Assembly (NCBI RefSeq): GCF_040100845.1
Contig: NZ_JAZHSH010000001.1
Location: forward strand, 868,001 to 932,000
Reading direction: 5' to 3'
DNA length: 64,000 nucleotides
From: Chengkuizengella sp. SCS-71B
GTDB lineage: Bacteria; Bacillota; Bacilli; Paenibacillales; KCTC-33759
Each line of letters opens with the position of its first letter. Position 1 is the first letter of the stretch. Of this stretch, positions 1 through 9,133 are shown one piece after another. The translations under genes and the position numbers were made by a program. The notes beneath the pieces were generated by a model that was not told the origin of the DNA, made no database searches, and saw only the letters and a list, made by a program, of their open reading frames with translations.

Positions 1-41
1 ATTACAGCGAATAACACATGAGTTAATATTAATAAATTCAT
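1..41 (-). CDS. 5' end of an unidentified gene leaving the window
   Basis: On the minus strand an AGGAGGAA ribosome site at 46-53 precedes an ATG at 41, and the frame stays open to the window edge. The visible N-terminus reads MNLLILTHVLFAV, hydrophobic enough to start a membrane segment. Thirteen residues cannot identify a family. The strong ribosome site is the main reason for calling it a gene. Confidence 0.45.
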   Translation of the reverse strand, partial: MNLLILTHVLFAV

Positions 42-239
42 TTTTTCCTCCTACATAATTTGAATGTGTATAATCACATGTTTTATAAGTTAATTAAATC
101 GTAAAGAAAAACAGTCTCTATTTCAATAATTAAAATATCGTGGACGTTAGCTTTACTTAGAAAAAATAATATGTAAGTCCTATTGATATCAATAAGGAAA
201 TTTTATATGATTTTAAAAAAGATAAGAAATACGAGGGAG

Positions 240-277
240 CACCTCTTTTGCAAACTTTGTAGAAGAGGTGTTTTTTG
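240..277 (+). terminator. hairpin with T-run ahead of the HRDC gene
   Basis: CACCTCTT (240-247) pairs with AAGAGGTG (263-270) and is followed by six T residues. It looks like a factor-independent terminator on the plus strand. No plus-strand gene lies upstream in the window, so it may attenuate the gene starting at 317 or end a gene outside the window. Confidence 0.6.
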
Positions 278-316
278 TTTTATTACTATCTGATAAAGAT
301 GGAAAGGAAGTATAGT

Positions 317-952
317 ATGATAGAAAATTTATTTTACATGAATACGTTGAAAAAGGAATCACAAGAAAAAAATGAAAGCAGTCTTGCTCAAGTTTATTTA
401 TTCCAACTTAATTCATCTTGGCAAATGAATTGGAAGGTGATAAGTGATGGGGAAATGGTTAGAGATTTGAAGATTGAGGACAAACGTTTAGAGGATATTT
501 TACTAAAATTAAGATTTGAGTTTAAACAGTATATTGGGGAGGGTTATTTCCCTATGTATGGTGACCATTTCAATCATTCTACATCACTTTCTCCAAAAAA
601 TAAAAGAACTCAGTTATTATATTTTTATAGTGAACAAGTGACAAATCATGAGTTGTTTGATCTATTGCGTGGTTGGAGGAGAGAGGAGTCTGATAAGTTA
701 GAAAAACCCCCCTATATTATTGCTTCTAATCGAGTATTAAAGATGTTAAGTACGTTTATTCCAAAAACGAAGGAGGAACTGTTGCAAATCCCTGGATTTG
801 CAACAGCCAAAGTTGAACAATTTGGTGATTCAATCTTAAATATAACGAATCAATTTGAACGTTTAACTACATTTCCTCTTACGTGGGTTGAAGAAGAAAT
901 AAACGTTCGGAAATTTGATGATTGGTTTTACAAAAAACAAATGATGAAGTAA
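317..952 (+). CDS. HRDC-domain protein
   Basis: A 211-residue protein of unknown specific role. The C-terminal half (about residues 130-180) has the HRDC pattern: PPYIIASNRVLKML, then a helix ending in IPGFATAKVEQFGDSIL, the helical fold used by RecQ and RNase D for nucleic-acid contacts. No helicase or nuclease motif is visible, so this is a stand-alone HRDC protein, probably nucleic-acid binding by family inference. The start at 317 is chosen because GGAAAGGAAG at 301-310 lies at proper spacing; upstream in-frame ATGs at 275 and 299 lack a ribosome site. The gene ends five bases before the end of the convergent mgtE gene. Confidence 0.75.
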   Translation: MIENLFYMNTLKKESQEKNESSLAQVYLFQLNSSWQMNWKVISDGEMVRDLKIEDKRLEDILLKLRFEFKQYIGEGYFPMYGDHFNHSTSLSPKNKRTQLLYFYSEQVTNHELFDLLRGWRREESDKLEKPPYIIASNRVLKMLSTFIPKTKEELLQIPGFATAKVEQFGDSILNITNQFERLTTFPLTWVEEEINVRKFDDWFYKKQMMK

Positions 953-957
953 ACATG

Positions 958-2310
958 TTAAAAATAAGAAATAAACAAGGTGGCTAAACCGAAATAAACA
1001 GTCAATGAAAAAATATCATTTAATGTTGTAATTAGTGGTCCAGAAGCAATAGCTGGGTCTACTTTGAACTGATATAAAATTAATGGAATAATCGTACCTG
1101 CTAATGTACCTATAATCAGTGTTAAAAATAATGATGAGCCAATGACGAAACTAAGTATCAAATTACCTTGCCAAAAAAAGGAGATCAGTAAAATTAGTAA
1201 CCCACAAACAGTTCCAATGATAAGGCCCACGCCAATTTCTCGAAACAATAATTTAAATAAAGAAGCTTTATCCAAGTGTTGGGTAGTTAGCCCCCTTACT
1301 GCAATGGCTAAAGATTGAGTACCTGTGTTTCCTGTCATACCTGCTATCATAGGCATAAAAAAGGTCAATGCAACTACTTTTTCTAAAGTTCCTTCAAAGC
1401 TTGAGATAACATTACCTGACAACAATCCGAGAAATAATAATAGAACTAACCATGGTAAACGACGAATAGACGCAGTTATAGTACTTGTATTAAAATCAAT
1501 GGATTTACCACTGGCGGATAGTTTATGAATATCCTCATTAGCTTCTGTAATCATAACATCAATAACATCATCAACTGTAATAATACCGGCTAGTCTTTGT
1601 TCTTCATCTACAACGGGAACAGCGATAAAGTCATATCTTTCAATTATTGTAGCAACATGTTCCTGATCCATAGTTACAGGCACAGAGATCACTCTGTTAT
1701 ACATGATGTCCTTAATTGAATCTTGAATATCAGCCAATAGTAAATCCCTGTAAGATACAACACCAACTAATTTTTTATCTTCATCTAATACATATAGGTA
1801 ATAAATATTTTCAGCTATTTGAGCAAATGCTTTTATTTTGTCTATGGCTTCACGTACAGAATAATAACTGCGTATCCATACATAACGGTTCGTCATCATT
1901 CCCCCTGCAGTTTCAGGTGGATATTGCATTAAATTTTGAACCGTTTTGGATTCTTCTATTTGCATGGAAGACAAAAATTCTTCCATTTTTTCATCAGACA
2001 GCTCATTCAATAAATCAGCAAGATCATCATTTTCCATTATATCCATTACTTTTGATGATTTTTCTATTCCTAGAGCTTGTAATATTTCTAGTTGAAGTTC
2101 GCTTTCCAATTCTTGTATTAAAATAGCTAAATGCTTCGGTGATAAACACAAAATAAACTTCATTCTATGTTTATCTGGTAAAGCTTTGTAAAGTTCAGCA
2201 ATATCATAAGGTTGCAGTTCATCAAATAAATTTTGAACTTCCTCTTTTTTATAATCCTTAATGTATTTAATGACTGTTAAAAGAACATTTTCAATTTGTG
2301 AATGTTTCAT
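958..2310 (-). CDS. mgtE: magnesium transporter MgtE
   Basis: A 450-residue MgtE-family Mg2+ channel. The order is an N-terminal helical domain (about 15-125), two CBS domains (about 130-250) that sense cytosolic Mg2+, a connecting helix and five membrane helices (about 285-450). Family signatures are visible in the pore region: GMTGNTGTQSLA and the final-helix segment PLITTLNDIFSL. Length is normal. It is monocistronic and convergent with the HRDC gene. I did not recognise an M-box magnesium riboswitch in the upstream 120 bases. Confidence 0.93.
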   Translation of the reverse strand: MKHSQIENVLLTVIKYIKDYKKEEVQNLFDELQPYDIAELYKALPDKHRMKFILCLSPKHLAILIQELESELQLEILQALGIEKSSKVMDIMENDDLADLLNELSDEKMEEFLSSMQIEESKTVQNLMQYPPETAGGMMTNRYVWIRSYYSVREAIDKIKAFAQIAENIYYLYVLDEDKKLVGVVSYRDLLLADIQDSIKDIMYNRVISVPVTMDQEHVATIIERYDFIAVPVVDEEQRLAGIITVDDVIDVMITEANEDIHKLSASGKSIDFNTSTITASIRRLPWLVLLLFLGLLSGNVISSFEGTLEKVVALTFFMPMIAGMTGNTGTQSLAIAVRGLTTQHLDKASLFKLLFREIGVGLIIGTVCGLLILLISFFWQGNLILSFVIGSSLFLTLIIGTLAGTIIPLILYQFKVDPAIASGPLITTLNDIFSLTVYFGLATLFISYF

Positions 2311-2434
2311 CTAAGTATTCACCCAAATTCGTTAATATAATTGTAAATTGCCCCATAATGAACAATAGCATAAACAAAATTTTAAATAAATGAAATTTAG
2401 CACATTTATTTCATTATATTTATTATTTTTCTTC

Positions 2435-2463
2435 TTGACTCAAATTCTTTTTTCAATTAAAGT
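2435..2463 (+). promoter_or_regulatory. predicted sigma-A promoter of the met operon
   Basis: TTGACT (2435-2440) and TAAAGT (2458-2463) are 17 bases apart and place the transcript start just ahead of the S-box. The -35 is good and the -10 moderate. Confidence 0.55.
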
Positions 2464-2487
2464 AATAATAATTAAATAATCGTGAAA

Positions 2488-2596
2488 CTCTTATCAAGAG
2501 CAGGTGGAGGGACTAGCCCGATGAAACCCGGCAACCGGCAATTTTATGCACGGTGCTAATTCTTGCAGAAGTGAAACTTCTGAGAGATGAGAGAGG
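2488..2596 (+). promoter_or_regulatory. SAM-I riboswitch (S-box)
   Basis: The order of conserved S-box elements is present: CTCTTATCAAGAG at the start, AGGTGGAGGGACTAGCCC, GATGAAACCCGGCAACC, then a peripheral stem and the closing strand GAGAGATGAGAGAG. In this class S-adenosylmethionine binding stabilises an anti-antiterminator. The downstream terminator (2618-2656) and metA fit control of methionine synthesis by SAM. Confidence 0.95.
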
Positions 2597-2617
2597 ATAT
2601 CATTGAATAATGATATA

Positions 2618-2656
2618 AAAAACCTTTCTCAGTAAGCAGTGAGAAAGGTTTTTTTC
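2618..2656 (+). terminator. S-box expression-platform terminator
   Basis: AACCTTTCTCA (2621-2631) pairs with TGAGAAAGGTT (2640-2650), followed by a T-run. It sits between the SAM aptamer and metA, so it is the regulated terminator of the riboswitch. Confidence 0.9.
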
Positions 2657-2713
2657 TAACTACTCTGATGAGTTTTGTGATTGATACATTCAAACTAAAG
2701 GAGTGAAGTTGAG

Positions 2714-3625
2714 ATGCCCGTTAAAATTCCAGATCATCTACCAGCCAGAGAAGTATTAAATAATGAGAATATTTTCGTAATGGATGAATCGAGAGCTTTT
2801 CATCAGGATATTCGCCCATTGAAGGTGATTATGTTAAATTTAATGCCTACCAAGGAGACGACTGAAACACAAATTTTACGCTTATTAAGTAATACCCCTT
2901 TACAAGTAGAATTTACCTTAATTCACCCTAAAACACATGCAAGTAAAAATACATCACAAGAACATTTAAAACAATTTTATAAAACGTTTGAAGAGGTTAG
3001 GCATCTGCGTTTTGATGGGATGATCATTACTGGAGCTCCCGTTGAGACTTTAAACTTTGAAGATGTGAACTATTGGGAAGAATTAAAGGATATTATGGAA
3101 TGGTCTAAAGAACACGTTACCTCAACATTGCATATATGTTGGGCGTCACAAGCAGGCTTATATCATCACTTTGATGTTCCTAAATATTTGTTGGATGAAA
3201 AAATATTTGGAGTATTCCAACACCAAACGAATGTAAAAAACGTGAAATTATTTAGAGGCTTTGATGAAGTATTTAATGCCCCCCAGTCAAGACATACAGA
3301 GATACGTAGAGAAGACATTGAAAAACACGAAAATTTAGAAATATTATCTGAGTCAGAAGAGGCAGGAGTTTACATTGTAGGAACTAAAGATGGCAAGCAA
3401 ATTTTTGTAACAGGTCATGCTGAGTACGATGCAGAGACTTTAAAATGGGAATATGACAGAGATATTAATAAAGGAATGGAATGTGCGATCCCCAAAAATT
3501 ATTTTCCTAAAGATGATCCTGCTAATAAACCTTATAGTACTTGGAGAGCACATGGAAGTTTATTGTTTTCAAATTGGTTGAACTATTATGTATATCAAGA
3601 AACATCCTATGATTGGGTTATTTAA
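2714..3625 (+). CDS. metA: homoserine O-acyltransferase (probably O-acetyltransferase)
   Basis: A 303-residue MetA-family enzyme that activates homoserine at the first step of methionine synthesis. Catalytic residues are visible: nucleophile Cys142 ([10 protein letters not shown]) and His235/Glu237 (TGHAEYD). Residue 111 is Glu; published work on Bacillus MetA links Glu at this position to acetyl-CoA rather than succinyl-CoA use, so acetyl transfer is inferred. AAAGGAG precedes the ATG. It follows the S-box terminator and is 14 bases from metI. Confidence 0.94.
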   Translation: MPVKIPDHLPAREVLNNENIFVMDESRAFHQDIRPLKVIMLNLMPTKETTETQILRLLSNTPLQVEFTLIHPKTHASKNTSQEHLKQFYKTFEEVRHLRFDGMIITGAPVETLNFEDVNYWEELKDIMEWSKEHVTSTLHICWASQAGLYHHFDVPKYLLDEKIFGVFQHQTNVKNVKLFRGFDEVFNAPQSRHTEIRREDIEKHENLEILSESEEAGVYIVGTKDGKQIFVTGHAEYDAETLKWEYDRDINKGMECAIPKNYFPKDDPANKPYSTWRAHGSLLFSNWLNYYVYQETSYDWVI

Positions 3626-3639
3626 AGGAGGACATAGTT

Positions 3640-4800
3640 ATGAGAATAGAAAGCCGCTTAGCTCAAATAGGTTCACAAGCTGATCCTAAAACTGGGGCTG
3701 TTAGTTACCCCATTTATCACTCTACTGCATTTAGGCATCCAAAACTAGGGGAAAGTACTGGATTTGATTATGCTAGAACTAAAAGTCCAACACGTACCAT
3801 ATTAGAAGATGCCATAGCAGACCTGGAAAGTGGAGACGCTGGGTTTGCATGCAGTTCAGGAATGGCTGCATTACAGACTATATTTGCTTTATTTTCACAA
3901 GGGGATCATTTGATTGTTTCATTAGATCTTTACGGTGGAACATATAGATTATTGGAGCAAACAATGTCTCGATTTGGTGTTACATCAAGTTATGTGGATA
4001 CTAATAATATTGAAGAGATGGAAAAGCTTGTGACTCCAAATACGAAAGCAGTTTTGATCGAAACACCAACAAACCCTTTAATGATGGTGACAGATATTGA
4101 GAAAGTCAGCACATGGGCAAATTCGAAAAATATGCTTACCATTGTGGATAATACATTGCTTTCACCATACTTTCAAAGACCACTTGAATTAGGTGCGGAT
4201 ATTATCATTCACAGTGCCTCAAAATACCTTGGCGGGCATAATGATGTTATTGCAGGGTTAATTATTACAAAAGGTGATCAGTTATCTGAGAAGATGTTTG
4301 AGTTACATAATTCCATTGGTGCCATATTAGGACCTCAGGATTGTTGGTTATTAATGAGAGGTATGAAGACGTTAGCGCTCAGAATGGAACGTCATCAAGA
4401 AAATGCAACGAAAATAGCCGAATTTTTACTTGAACATCCAATGGTGGATGAAGTGTTTTATCCTGCTATACCAACACACCCTGCACATGAAATTCAAAAT
4501 CGACAATCTTCAGGAAACACGGGTATTTTCTCTTTTAAAATGAAAGATGTAAGAATGATTGAGCCTATATTACGTCATATTGAAATTATTGCATTTGCAG
4601 AGAGTTTGGGGGGAGTAGAATCACTAATGACTTATCCTTCAGTACAAACTCATGCTGATATTCCAAAAGAAATTCGTGAAAAAGTAGGAGTAGATGATCG
4701 TTTATTACGTTACTCAGTAGGTATAGAACATGTTGAGGATTTAATTACAGATTTATCTCAGGCTTTTGAAAAGGCAAGGATTGAGGTTGACGGGGAATAA
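3640..4800 (+). CDS. metI: cystathionine gamma-synthase / O-acetylhomoserine sulfhydrylase-type enzyme
   Basis: A 386-residue PLP enzyme of the trans-sulfuration family, probably converting O-acetylhomoserine to cystathionine or homocysteine. Visible features are YARTKSPTRTILEDAIA at the N-terminus, SSGMAA, DLYGGTYRL and the PLP lysine in HSASKYLGGHNDV. The text is close to B. subtilis MetI, including GMKTLALRM and FAESLGGVESL. The start at 3640 follows AAAGGAGGA (3624-3632); an in-frame start at 3613 lies inside metA and lacks support. It shares the S-box transcript with metA. Confidence 0.9.
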   Translation: MRIESRLAQIGSQADPKTGAVSYPIYHSTAFRHPKLGESTGFDYARTKSPTRTILEDAIADLESGDAGFACSSGMAALQTIFALFSQGDHLIVSLDLYGGTYRLLEQTMSRFGVTSSYVDTNNIEEMEKLVTPNTKAVLIETPTNPLMMVTDIEKVSTWANSKNMLTIVDNTLLSPYFQRPLELGADIIIHSASKYLGGHNDVIAGLIITKGDQLSEKMFELHNSIGAILGPQDCWLLMRGMKTLALRMERHQENATKIAEFLLEHPMVDEVFYPAIPTHPAHEIQNRQSSGNTGIFSFKMKDVRMIEPILRHIEIIAFAESLGGVESLMTYPSVQTHADIPKEIREKVGVDDRLLRYSVGIEHVEDLITDLSQAFEKARIEVDGE

Positions 4801-4838
4801 GAGCACTCATAACTAATTTCTTCATTAAAATAACCATA

Positions 4839-4884
4839 AAAACATAAACTAACGCCAGAACTAGTGGAGTTAGTTTATGTTTTG
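4839..4884. terminator. bidirectional terminator between metI and the MFS gene
   Basis: A 15-bp stem (4839-4853 with 4869-4883, arms containing ACATAAACTAAC) has A-rich and T-rich flanks on opposite sides, so it can end both converging transcripts. Confidence 0.85.
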
Positions 4885-4893
4885 TTTATATAT

Positions 4894-6687
4894 TTATTCC
4901 GTCACAAGATCTTTTTTCATTCCCTGTTCTTTCTTTTCTTTTCCAATGATCACAGATTTCTTTTTATCCCGTTTAATACGTCCGTTTCCTACGGAAAGAG
5001 CAACAAATATACCTAAAGCAATAATACTTAATCCTGTTAAAAATACAAAGGAGAACGATTGTGACCATGCGGTTTTAATTGCAAGTACAACCCCATGTAA
5101 TGTTTCTTCAGGAATAGGCAATATTTCTTTTAGTTTATTAGGTGTTGTAATTAAAATGCCAAATAAATCATCTGGTTCATCACCAATAGTAGTTAAAGTA
5201 GAGACTACAGTTGGATCACTTTGCTGACTTGTTACATCCGACATTTTATTACTTAATGTATTGTTCATAACAACATTGAAGATCGTTACTCCAATGGTAC
5301 CTCCAATAGATCTAAAGAATGTAGATGCAGATGTTACAGAGCCCAACTTTTCTTTTGGAAAAGCATTTTGTACAGCAATCATCAATGTAGGCATGACTAG
5401 CCCCATCCCAAATCCCATGACAATCATAAATCCATAAGCGGTCCATATCGTTGAATTGAGCCCCATCGTACTCATTAGGAAAAATCCAATACTTGTAATA
5501 ATCATTCCTACGGTAAGGTTTGTTCTATATTTAATTCGTAATAACAACCTACCACCTATGACGCTAGCAACAATCAATGAAATCATCATCGGTGTCATAG
5601 TAGATCCTGCTTCTGTTGGGGAAACACCTAAGATTGCTTGCATAAACATAGGAACAAACATGATGGCACCAAACATCCCTAATCCTAACAGAAAGCCTAG
5701 ACCATTAGTCGTGGCAAACACTCTATTTTTAAACAGACTTAGATCTAATATCGGTTCATCCGTTTTTCGTTCAATGAAGATGAAAATAATGATTAATAGT
5801 ATGGAAATTCCAAAAATAATATAACTAGTAAATGATAGCCAAGCAAATTTATCTCCTCCGAAAGTTAAACCGAGCAATAATAAAGTCAGTGCTGGGATTA
5901 ATGTCATGATTCCAAAAAAATCAATATTTAGTTCTTTCCGTTTTATAAAACCAAACAAAATAAAGATGAAGAGAGGAATTCCGAATATCAAATAACTTTC
6001 TATGGAGTTCCATTCAAAGGTATCTCCACCAAGAATTAAACCAATCAATAACAGGGTGCCTGCAATAACTAAAGAAATTTTACTAGTCAATCCGATGCTA
6101 ACTTTTTCTGTTTGTTGTACAATTTCATTTTTCATACCTATAAAAATTAACGTAGCAGATAAAACTCCAAATGGTACATTAATTAAAAAGATCCAGTGCC
6201 AGCTAATCGTATCTACAAAAAAGCCTCCAACTAACGGACCGATAACTGAGCTCAGGCCAAAAATGGCTCCAAATACTCCTTGCCATTTTGCACGCTGTTC
6301 AGCTGTGAAAATATCTCCCACAATGGTTTGTGACAATGGCATAATCATACCGCCGCCTATACCTTGAATACCGCGGAAAATGATTAACTGTTCCATTGTA
6401 GTTGCAGTTGCACACAACGCAGATCCTACTATGAAAATGACCATTCCAGTTAAGTATAAGTATCTTCTTCCAAATAAATCAGATATTTTCCCAACAATAG
6501 GAATAACAGCAGTAGATGTAATTAAGTATGCTGTAGTTACCCATGCAAAAATTTCAAAACCATTTAACTCACCAATAATGGTCGGCATAGCCGTACCAAC
6601 TACTGTTTGTTCAAGTGCACTGAAAAACATACCAATCATTAAACCTAACAAAACAATTCTTGTATTTATTTGTTTTTGTTGTATCAT
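4894..6687 (-). CDS. DHA2-family (14-TM) MFS drug efflux transporter
   Basis: A 597-residue proton-coupled efflux pump of the EmrB/QacA type. The N-terminal half carries the antiporter signature region FGLSSVIGPLVGGFF and the loop motif GKISDLFGRRYLY. Many hydrophobic segments fit 14 helices. A hydrophilic stretch near residues 485-545 (TSQQSDPTVVSTL and following) lies before the last helix, as the large external loop does in this family. The cytoplasmic tail is Lys-rich. It is divergent from a TetR gene, which implies local repression. The substrate cannot be read from sequence. Confidence 0.88.
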   Translation of the reverse strand: MIQQKQINTRIVLLGLMIGMFFSALEQTVVGTAMPTIIGELNGFEIFAWVTTAYLITSTAVIPIVGKISDLFGRRYLYLTGMVIFIVGSALCATATTMEQLIIFRGIQGIGGGMIMPLSQTIVGDIFTAEQRAKWQGVFGAIFGLSSVIGPLVGGFFVDTISWHWIFLINVPFGVLSATLIFIGMKNEIVQQTEKVSIGLTSKISLVIAGTLLLIGLILGGDTFEWNSIESYLIFGIPLFIFILFGFIKRKELNIDFFGIMTLIPALTLLLLGLTFGGDKFAWLSFTSYIIFGISILLIIIFIFIERKTDEPILDLSLFKNRVFATTNGLGFLLGLGMFGAIMFVPMFMQAILGVSPTEAGSTMTPMMISLIVASVIGGRLLLRIKYRTNLTVGMIITSIGFFLMSTMGLNSTIWTAYGFMIVMGFGMGLVMPTLMIAVQNAFPKEKLGSVTSASTFFRSIGGTIGVTIFNVVMNNTLSNKMSDVTSQQSDPTVVSTLTTIGDEPDDLFGILITTPNKLKEILPIPEETLHGVVLAIKTAWSQSFSFVFLTGLSIIALGIFVALSVGNGRIKRDKKKSVIIGKEKKEQGMKKDLVTE

Positions 6688-6718
6688 CTTAAGACTCCCC
6701 TTTCTAAGCTATTTGTGT

Positions 6719-6732
6719 TGACTAAACAGTCA
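6719..6732. promoter_or_regulatory. candidate TetR operator upstream of the efflux gene
   Basis: A perfect inverted repeat TGACT-AAAC-AGTCA lies in the divergent intergenic region, just upstream of the MFS gene. Its position fits an operator for the adjacent TetR regulator. This is inference from position and symmetry. Confidence 0.5.
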
Positions 6733-6863
6733 TTGTATAATAAAAACAATAAGTCAATTATTTTTACGACCATGTAGACACATTATATATAAAACATAGT
6801 GACAGGTCAATTGATAACAAATATAATAAAACTAACTTATTTTTAGATTGAGGGTTGTTTTTT

Positions 6864-7760
6864 ATGAGTGATAAGCGGAAGAATATTATGGAATCTGCAA
6901 TGAAATTAATATCTCAAAAAGGGTACCACGCAACGTCTATGAAAGAAATTGCAGATGATATTGGTATGGCTAAAGGATCAATATATAATTATTTTGATTC
7001 AAAAGAGGATCTTATGATATCCATGTTGAGATATTATTTCGACCCTATGTATGAGAAAGTTGAAATGGTTCGAGAAAATGAAGGGAATTTATCACCAAAA
7101 GAAATTTTTACAAGGCAATTAATGGTACAAATGGAACAACAGTCTAAATATAAAGAATTTATAAAAATGATCATGAGCGAACAGGTTTCTCAGATTAATG
7201 AAGAAATAAAGCAATTTATGTTTAAAATTAGGGCAAAAACAATTAATTGGGTTACAGGACATATTATTGAGATTTATGGGGAAGAAGTAAAAAAATATGC
7301 TTATGATTGTGCAACAATATTAATCGGTATGATGAGAGAGTATATGTTTTATGTCATTATTGATAAAAAGAAAATTGAAATAGAACGATTGCCTAATTTA
7401 TTAATCTCTGTACTGGATCAAGTGGTATATCATTTTAAACAGACTCAAAATGAACCCTTTCTAACAGAAGATTTATTGGAAAATTTTATAAATATAGAAG
7501 AAGAAATAAGAAAGACTACGATTAAAAAGATCAAAAAAATAATAGATGAAACGAAGAACCTATTAACGAATTTAAATTTAAATAAAAATGTAAACAATAA
7601 AATTAACGCTTCATTGGTAGCCATGGACGAAGAATTGGAGCTAGAAAACCCACGAATTATCATTTTAGAAGGACTTATGTTGGTTTTAGAAAATGCAGGG
7701 ATTTCTAAACTAGATGATTATATTAAGGAGTTGAACTCAAAGTTAGAATCTTTAACTTAA
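6864..7760 (+). CDS. TetR/AcrR-family regulator with long C-terminal extension
   Basis: A 298-residue repressor-type protein. The N-terminus has the TetR helix-turn-helix (MKLISQKGYHATSMKEIAD, then IGMAKGSIYNYFDSKEDL). Family members are usually about 190-220 residues. This one has roughly 90 extra residues, first Lys/Asn-rich and then ELENPRIIILEGLMLVLENA. The ATG at 6864 is preferred because GAGGG at 6850-6854 has correct spacing; a TTG at 6855 abuts the ribosome site. It probably controls the divergent MFS pump. Confidence 0.85.
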   Translation: MSDKRKNIMESAMKLISQKGYHATSMKEIADDIGMAKGSIYNYFDSKEDLMISMLRYYFDPMYEKVEMVRENEGNLSPKEIFTRQLMVQMEQQSKYKEFIKMIMSEQVSQINEEIKQFMFKIRAKTINWVTGHIIEIYGEEVKKYAYDCATILIGMMREYMFYVIIDKKKIEIERLPNLLISVLDQVVYHFKQTQNEPFLTEDLLENFINIEEEIRKTTIKKIKKIIDETKNLLTNLNLNKNVNNKINASLVAMDEELELENPRIIILEGLMLVLENAGISKLDDYIKELNSKLESLT

Positions 7761-7850
7761 TGTTTCCATTATATCCAAAAGGTTCATCTACCAAAATAAT
7801 GACTCTCTTATTTTTTTGTGATAAGATTTGATAGATAAGGAGTGATCGTA

Positions 7851-8981
7851 ATGAGTCAAATAGATCAAATATTAAATAAAGCATTATCTGGTGAAAGATT
7901 AACCTTAGAAGATGGTGTTATTTTATTTGAATCTGATGAGATTGAAAAAATCGGTCAAGCTGCGAATAAAAAAATGCTTCAATTTCATCCTGATCCAATC
8001 ACTACATTTGTGATAGGCAGAAATATAAATTATACTAATTTTTGTGACGTATACTGTAAGTTTTGTGCCTTTTATCGACCACCCGGTCATGAAGAAGGGT
8101 ATGTACTTCCTAATGAAGTGATATTTCAGAAAATCCAAGAAACCTTAGATGTAGGTGGTACAGAAATATTAATGCAGGGCGGTGTAAATCCTGACCTTCC
8201 ATTTGAATATTATTTAAATTTATTGAAAGAAATTAAACAAAGATTTGATATTCATATGCATTCATTGTCTACCGTTGAAATTCGTAAAATGAAAGAAATG
8301 TCAGGTTTACCATATGAAGAAGTTTTGAAGCAATTACATGAAGCAGGTCTGGATTCCCTTCCTGGGGCTGGAGCAGAAATGCTTATTGATCGTATTCGTA
8401 ATAAAGTCAGCCGTTTAAAAGGATCATGGAGGGAATGGATGGACATTCACCAAGCAGCACATAAAGTAGGCATGAATACAACGGCTACGATGGTTATAGG
8501 GTTTGGTGAAACTTTAGAAGAAAGAGTACTGCACATGTTGAGAGTCAGGGAGGCTCAAGATGAATGCATTCAGAATAATTGGGATTCAGCTGGCTTCCTA
8601 GCTTTTATTATTTGGACTTTTCAACCGGAAAACACAAATTATAAACAAGAAAAAGCATCACCTGATGATTACTTAAAAACATTAGCAATCAGCCGATTAA
8701 TGATAGATAATATCCCTAATTTTCAAGCTTCTTGGGTAACATTAGGAGCTGAAATTGGAAAGAAATCCTTGGAATATGGTTGTAATGATTTTGGCAGTAC
8801 CATGATGGAAGAAAATGTGGTGTCTGCAGCGGGAACAACACATAAGGTAAATATAGAAACAATTTTGAAATTAATTCGCGAAGCTGGAAAAATACCTGCC
8901 CAAAGAAATACAGCTTATGATACTTTAAAAGTTTTTAATGAAGGCTCAAGTGTAGATAAAGATTTTATTATGCAAAATTAA
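7851..8981 (+). CDS. mqnC: cyclic dehypoxanthinyl futalosine synthase
   Basis: A 376-residue radical SAM enzyme of the futalosine route to menaquinone, which cyclises dehypoxanthine futalosine. The cluster-binding motif is CDVYCKFCAF near residue 65. MqnC-type text follows: FYRPPGHEEGYVL, LMQGGVNPDLP, and MIDNIPNFQASWVTLG. The start at 7851 has AAGGAG at 7837-7842; a GTG at 7842 overlaps that site. A terminator at 8999 shows it is monocistronic, with no other mqn gene in the window. Confidence 0.92.
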   Translation: MSQIDQILNKALSGERLTLEDGVILFESDEIEKIGQAANKKMLQFHPDPITTFVIGRNINYTNFCDVYCKFCAFYRPPGHEEGYVLPNEVIFQKIQETLDVGGTEILMQGGVNPDLPFEYYLNLLKEIKQRFDIHMHSLSTVEIRKMKEMSGLPYEEVLKQLHEAGLDSLPGAGAEMLIDRIRNKVSRLKGSWREWMDIHQAAHKVGMNTTATMVIGFGETLEERVLHMLRVREAQDECIQNNWDSAGFLAFIIWTFQPENTNYKQEKASPDDYLKTLAISRLMIDNIPNFQASWVTLGAEIGKKSLEYGCNDFGSTMMEENVVSAAGTTHKVNIETILKLIREAGKIPAQRNTAYDTLKVFNEGSSVDKDFIMQN

Positions 8982-8998
8982 GAAATGTATGATTGATT

Positions 8999-9026
8999 CC
9001 GCCCGATTCAATGGGCGGTTTTTTTC
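8999..9026 (+). terminator. terminator after mqnC
   Basis: CCGCCC (8999-9004) pairs with GGGCGG (9013-9018), followed by a long T-run. Confidence 0.9.
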
Positions 9027-9133
9027 TGTCACCATTTTTTTGGGTATCTAATCCCATTCTTTTCCTTTGTATATCTGCTTCATCTGAAACATATACTTTA
9101 GATGGCAGTTATATATGTGAAAGGAGTGTGAAT

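Noticed and set aside
275-316. Upstream ATG starts for the HRDC gene
   Set aside because: They lie within or right after the terminator T-run and lack a ribosome site; ATG 317 has one.
1325-1528. Numerous open frames antisense to mgtE, the MFS gene, the YeiH-type gene and others
   Set aside because: They lie fully inside well-supported genes, lack ribosome sites and have biased compositions typical of antisense shadows.
2311-2434. M-box magnesium riboswitch upstream of mgtE
   Set aside because: The space is short and none of the conserved M-box segments could be recognised.
8993-9133. Open frame upstream of ytxC giving a 47-residue N-terminal extension
   Set aside because: It runs through the mqnC terminator, and the ribosome site AAGGAGTG is placed for ATG 9134.
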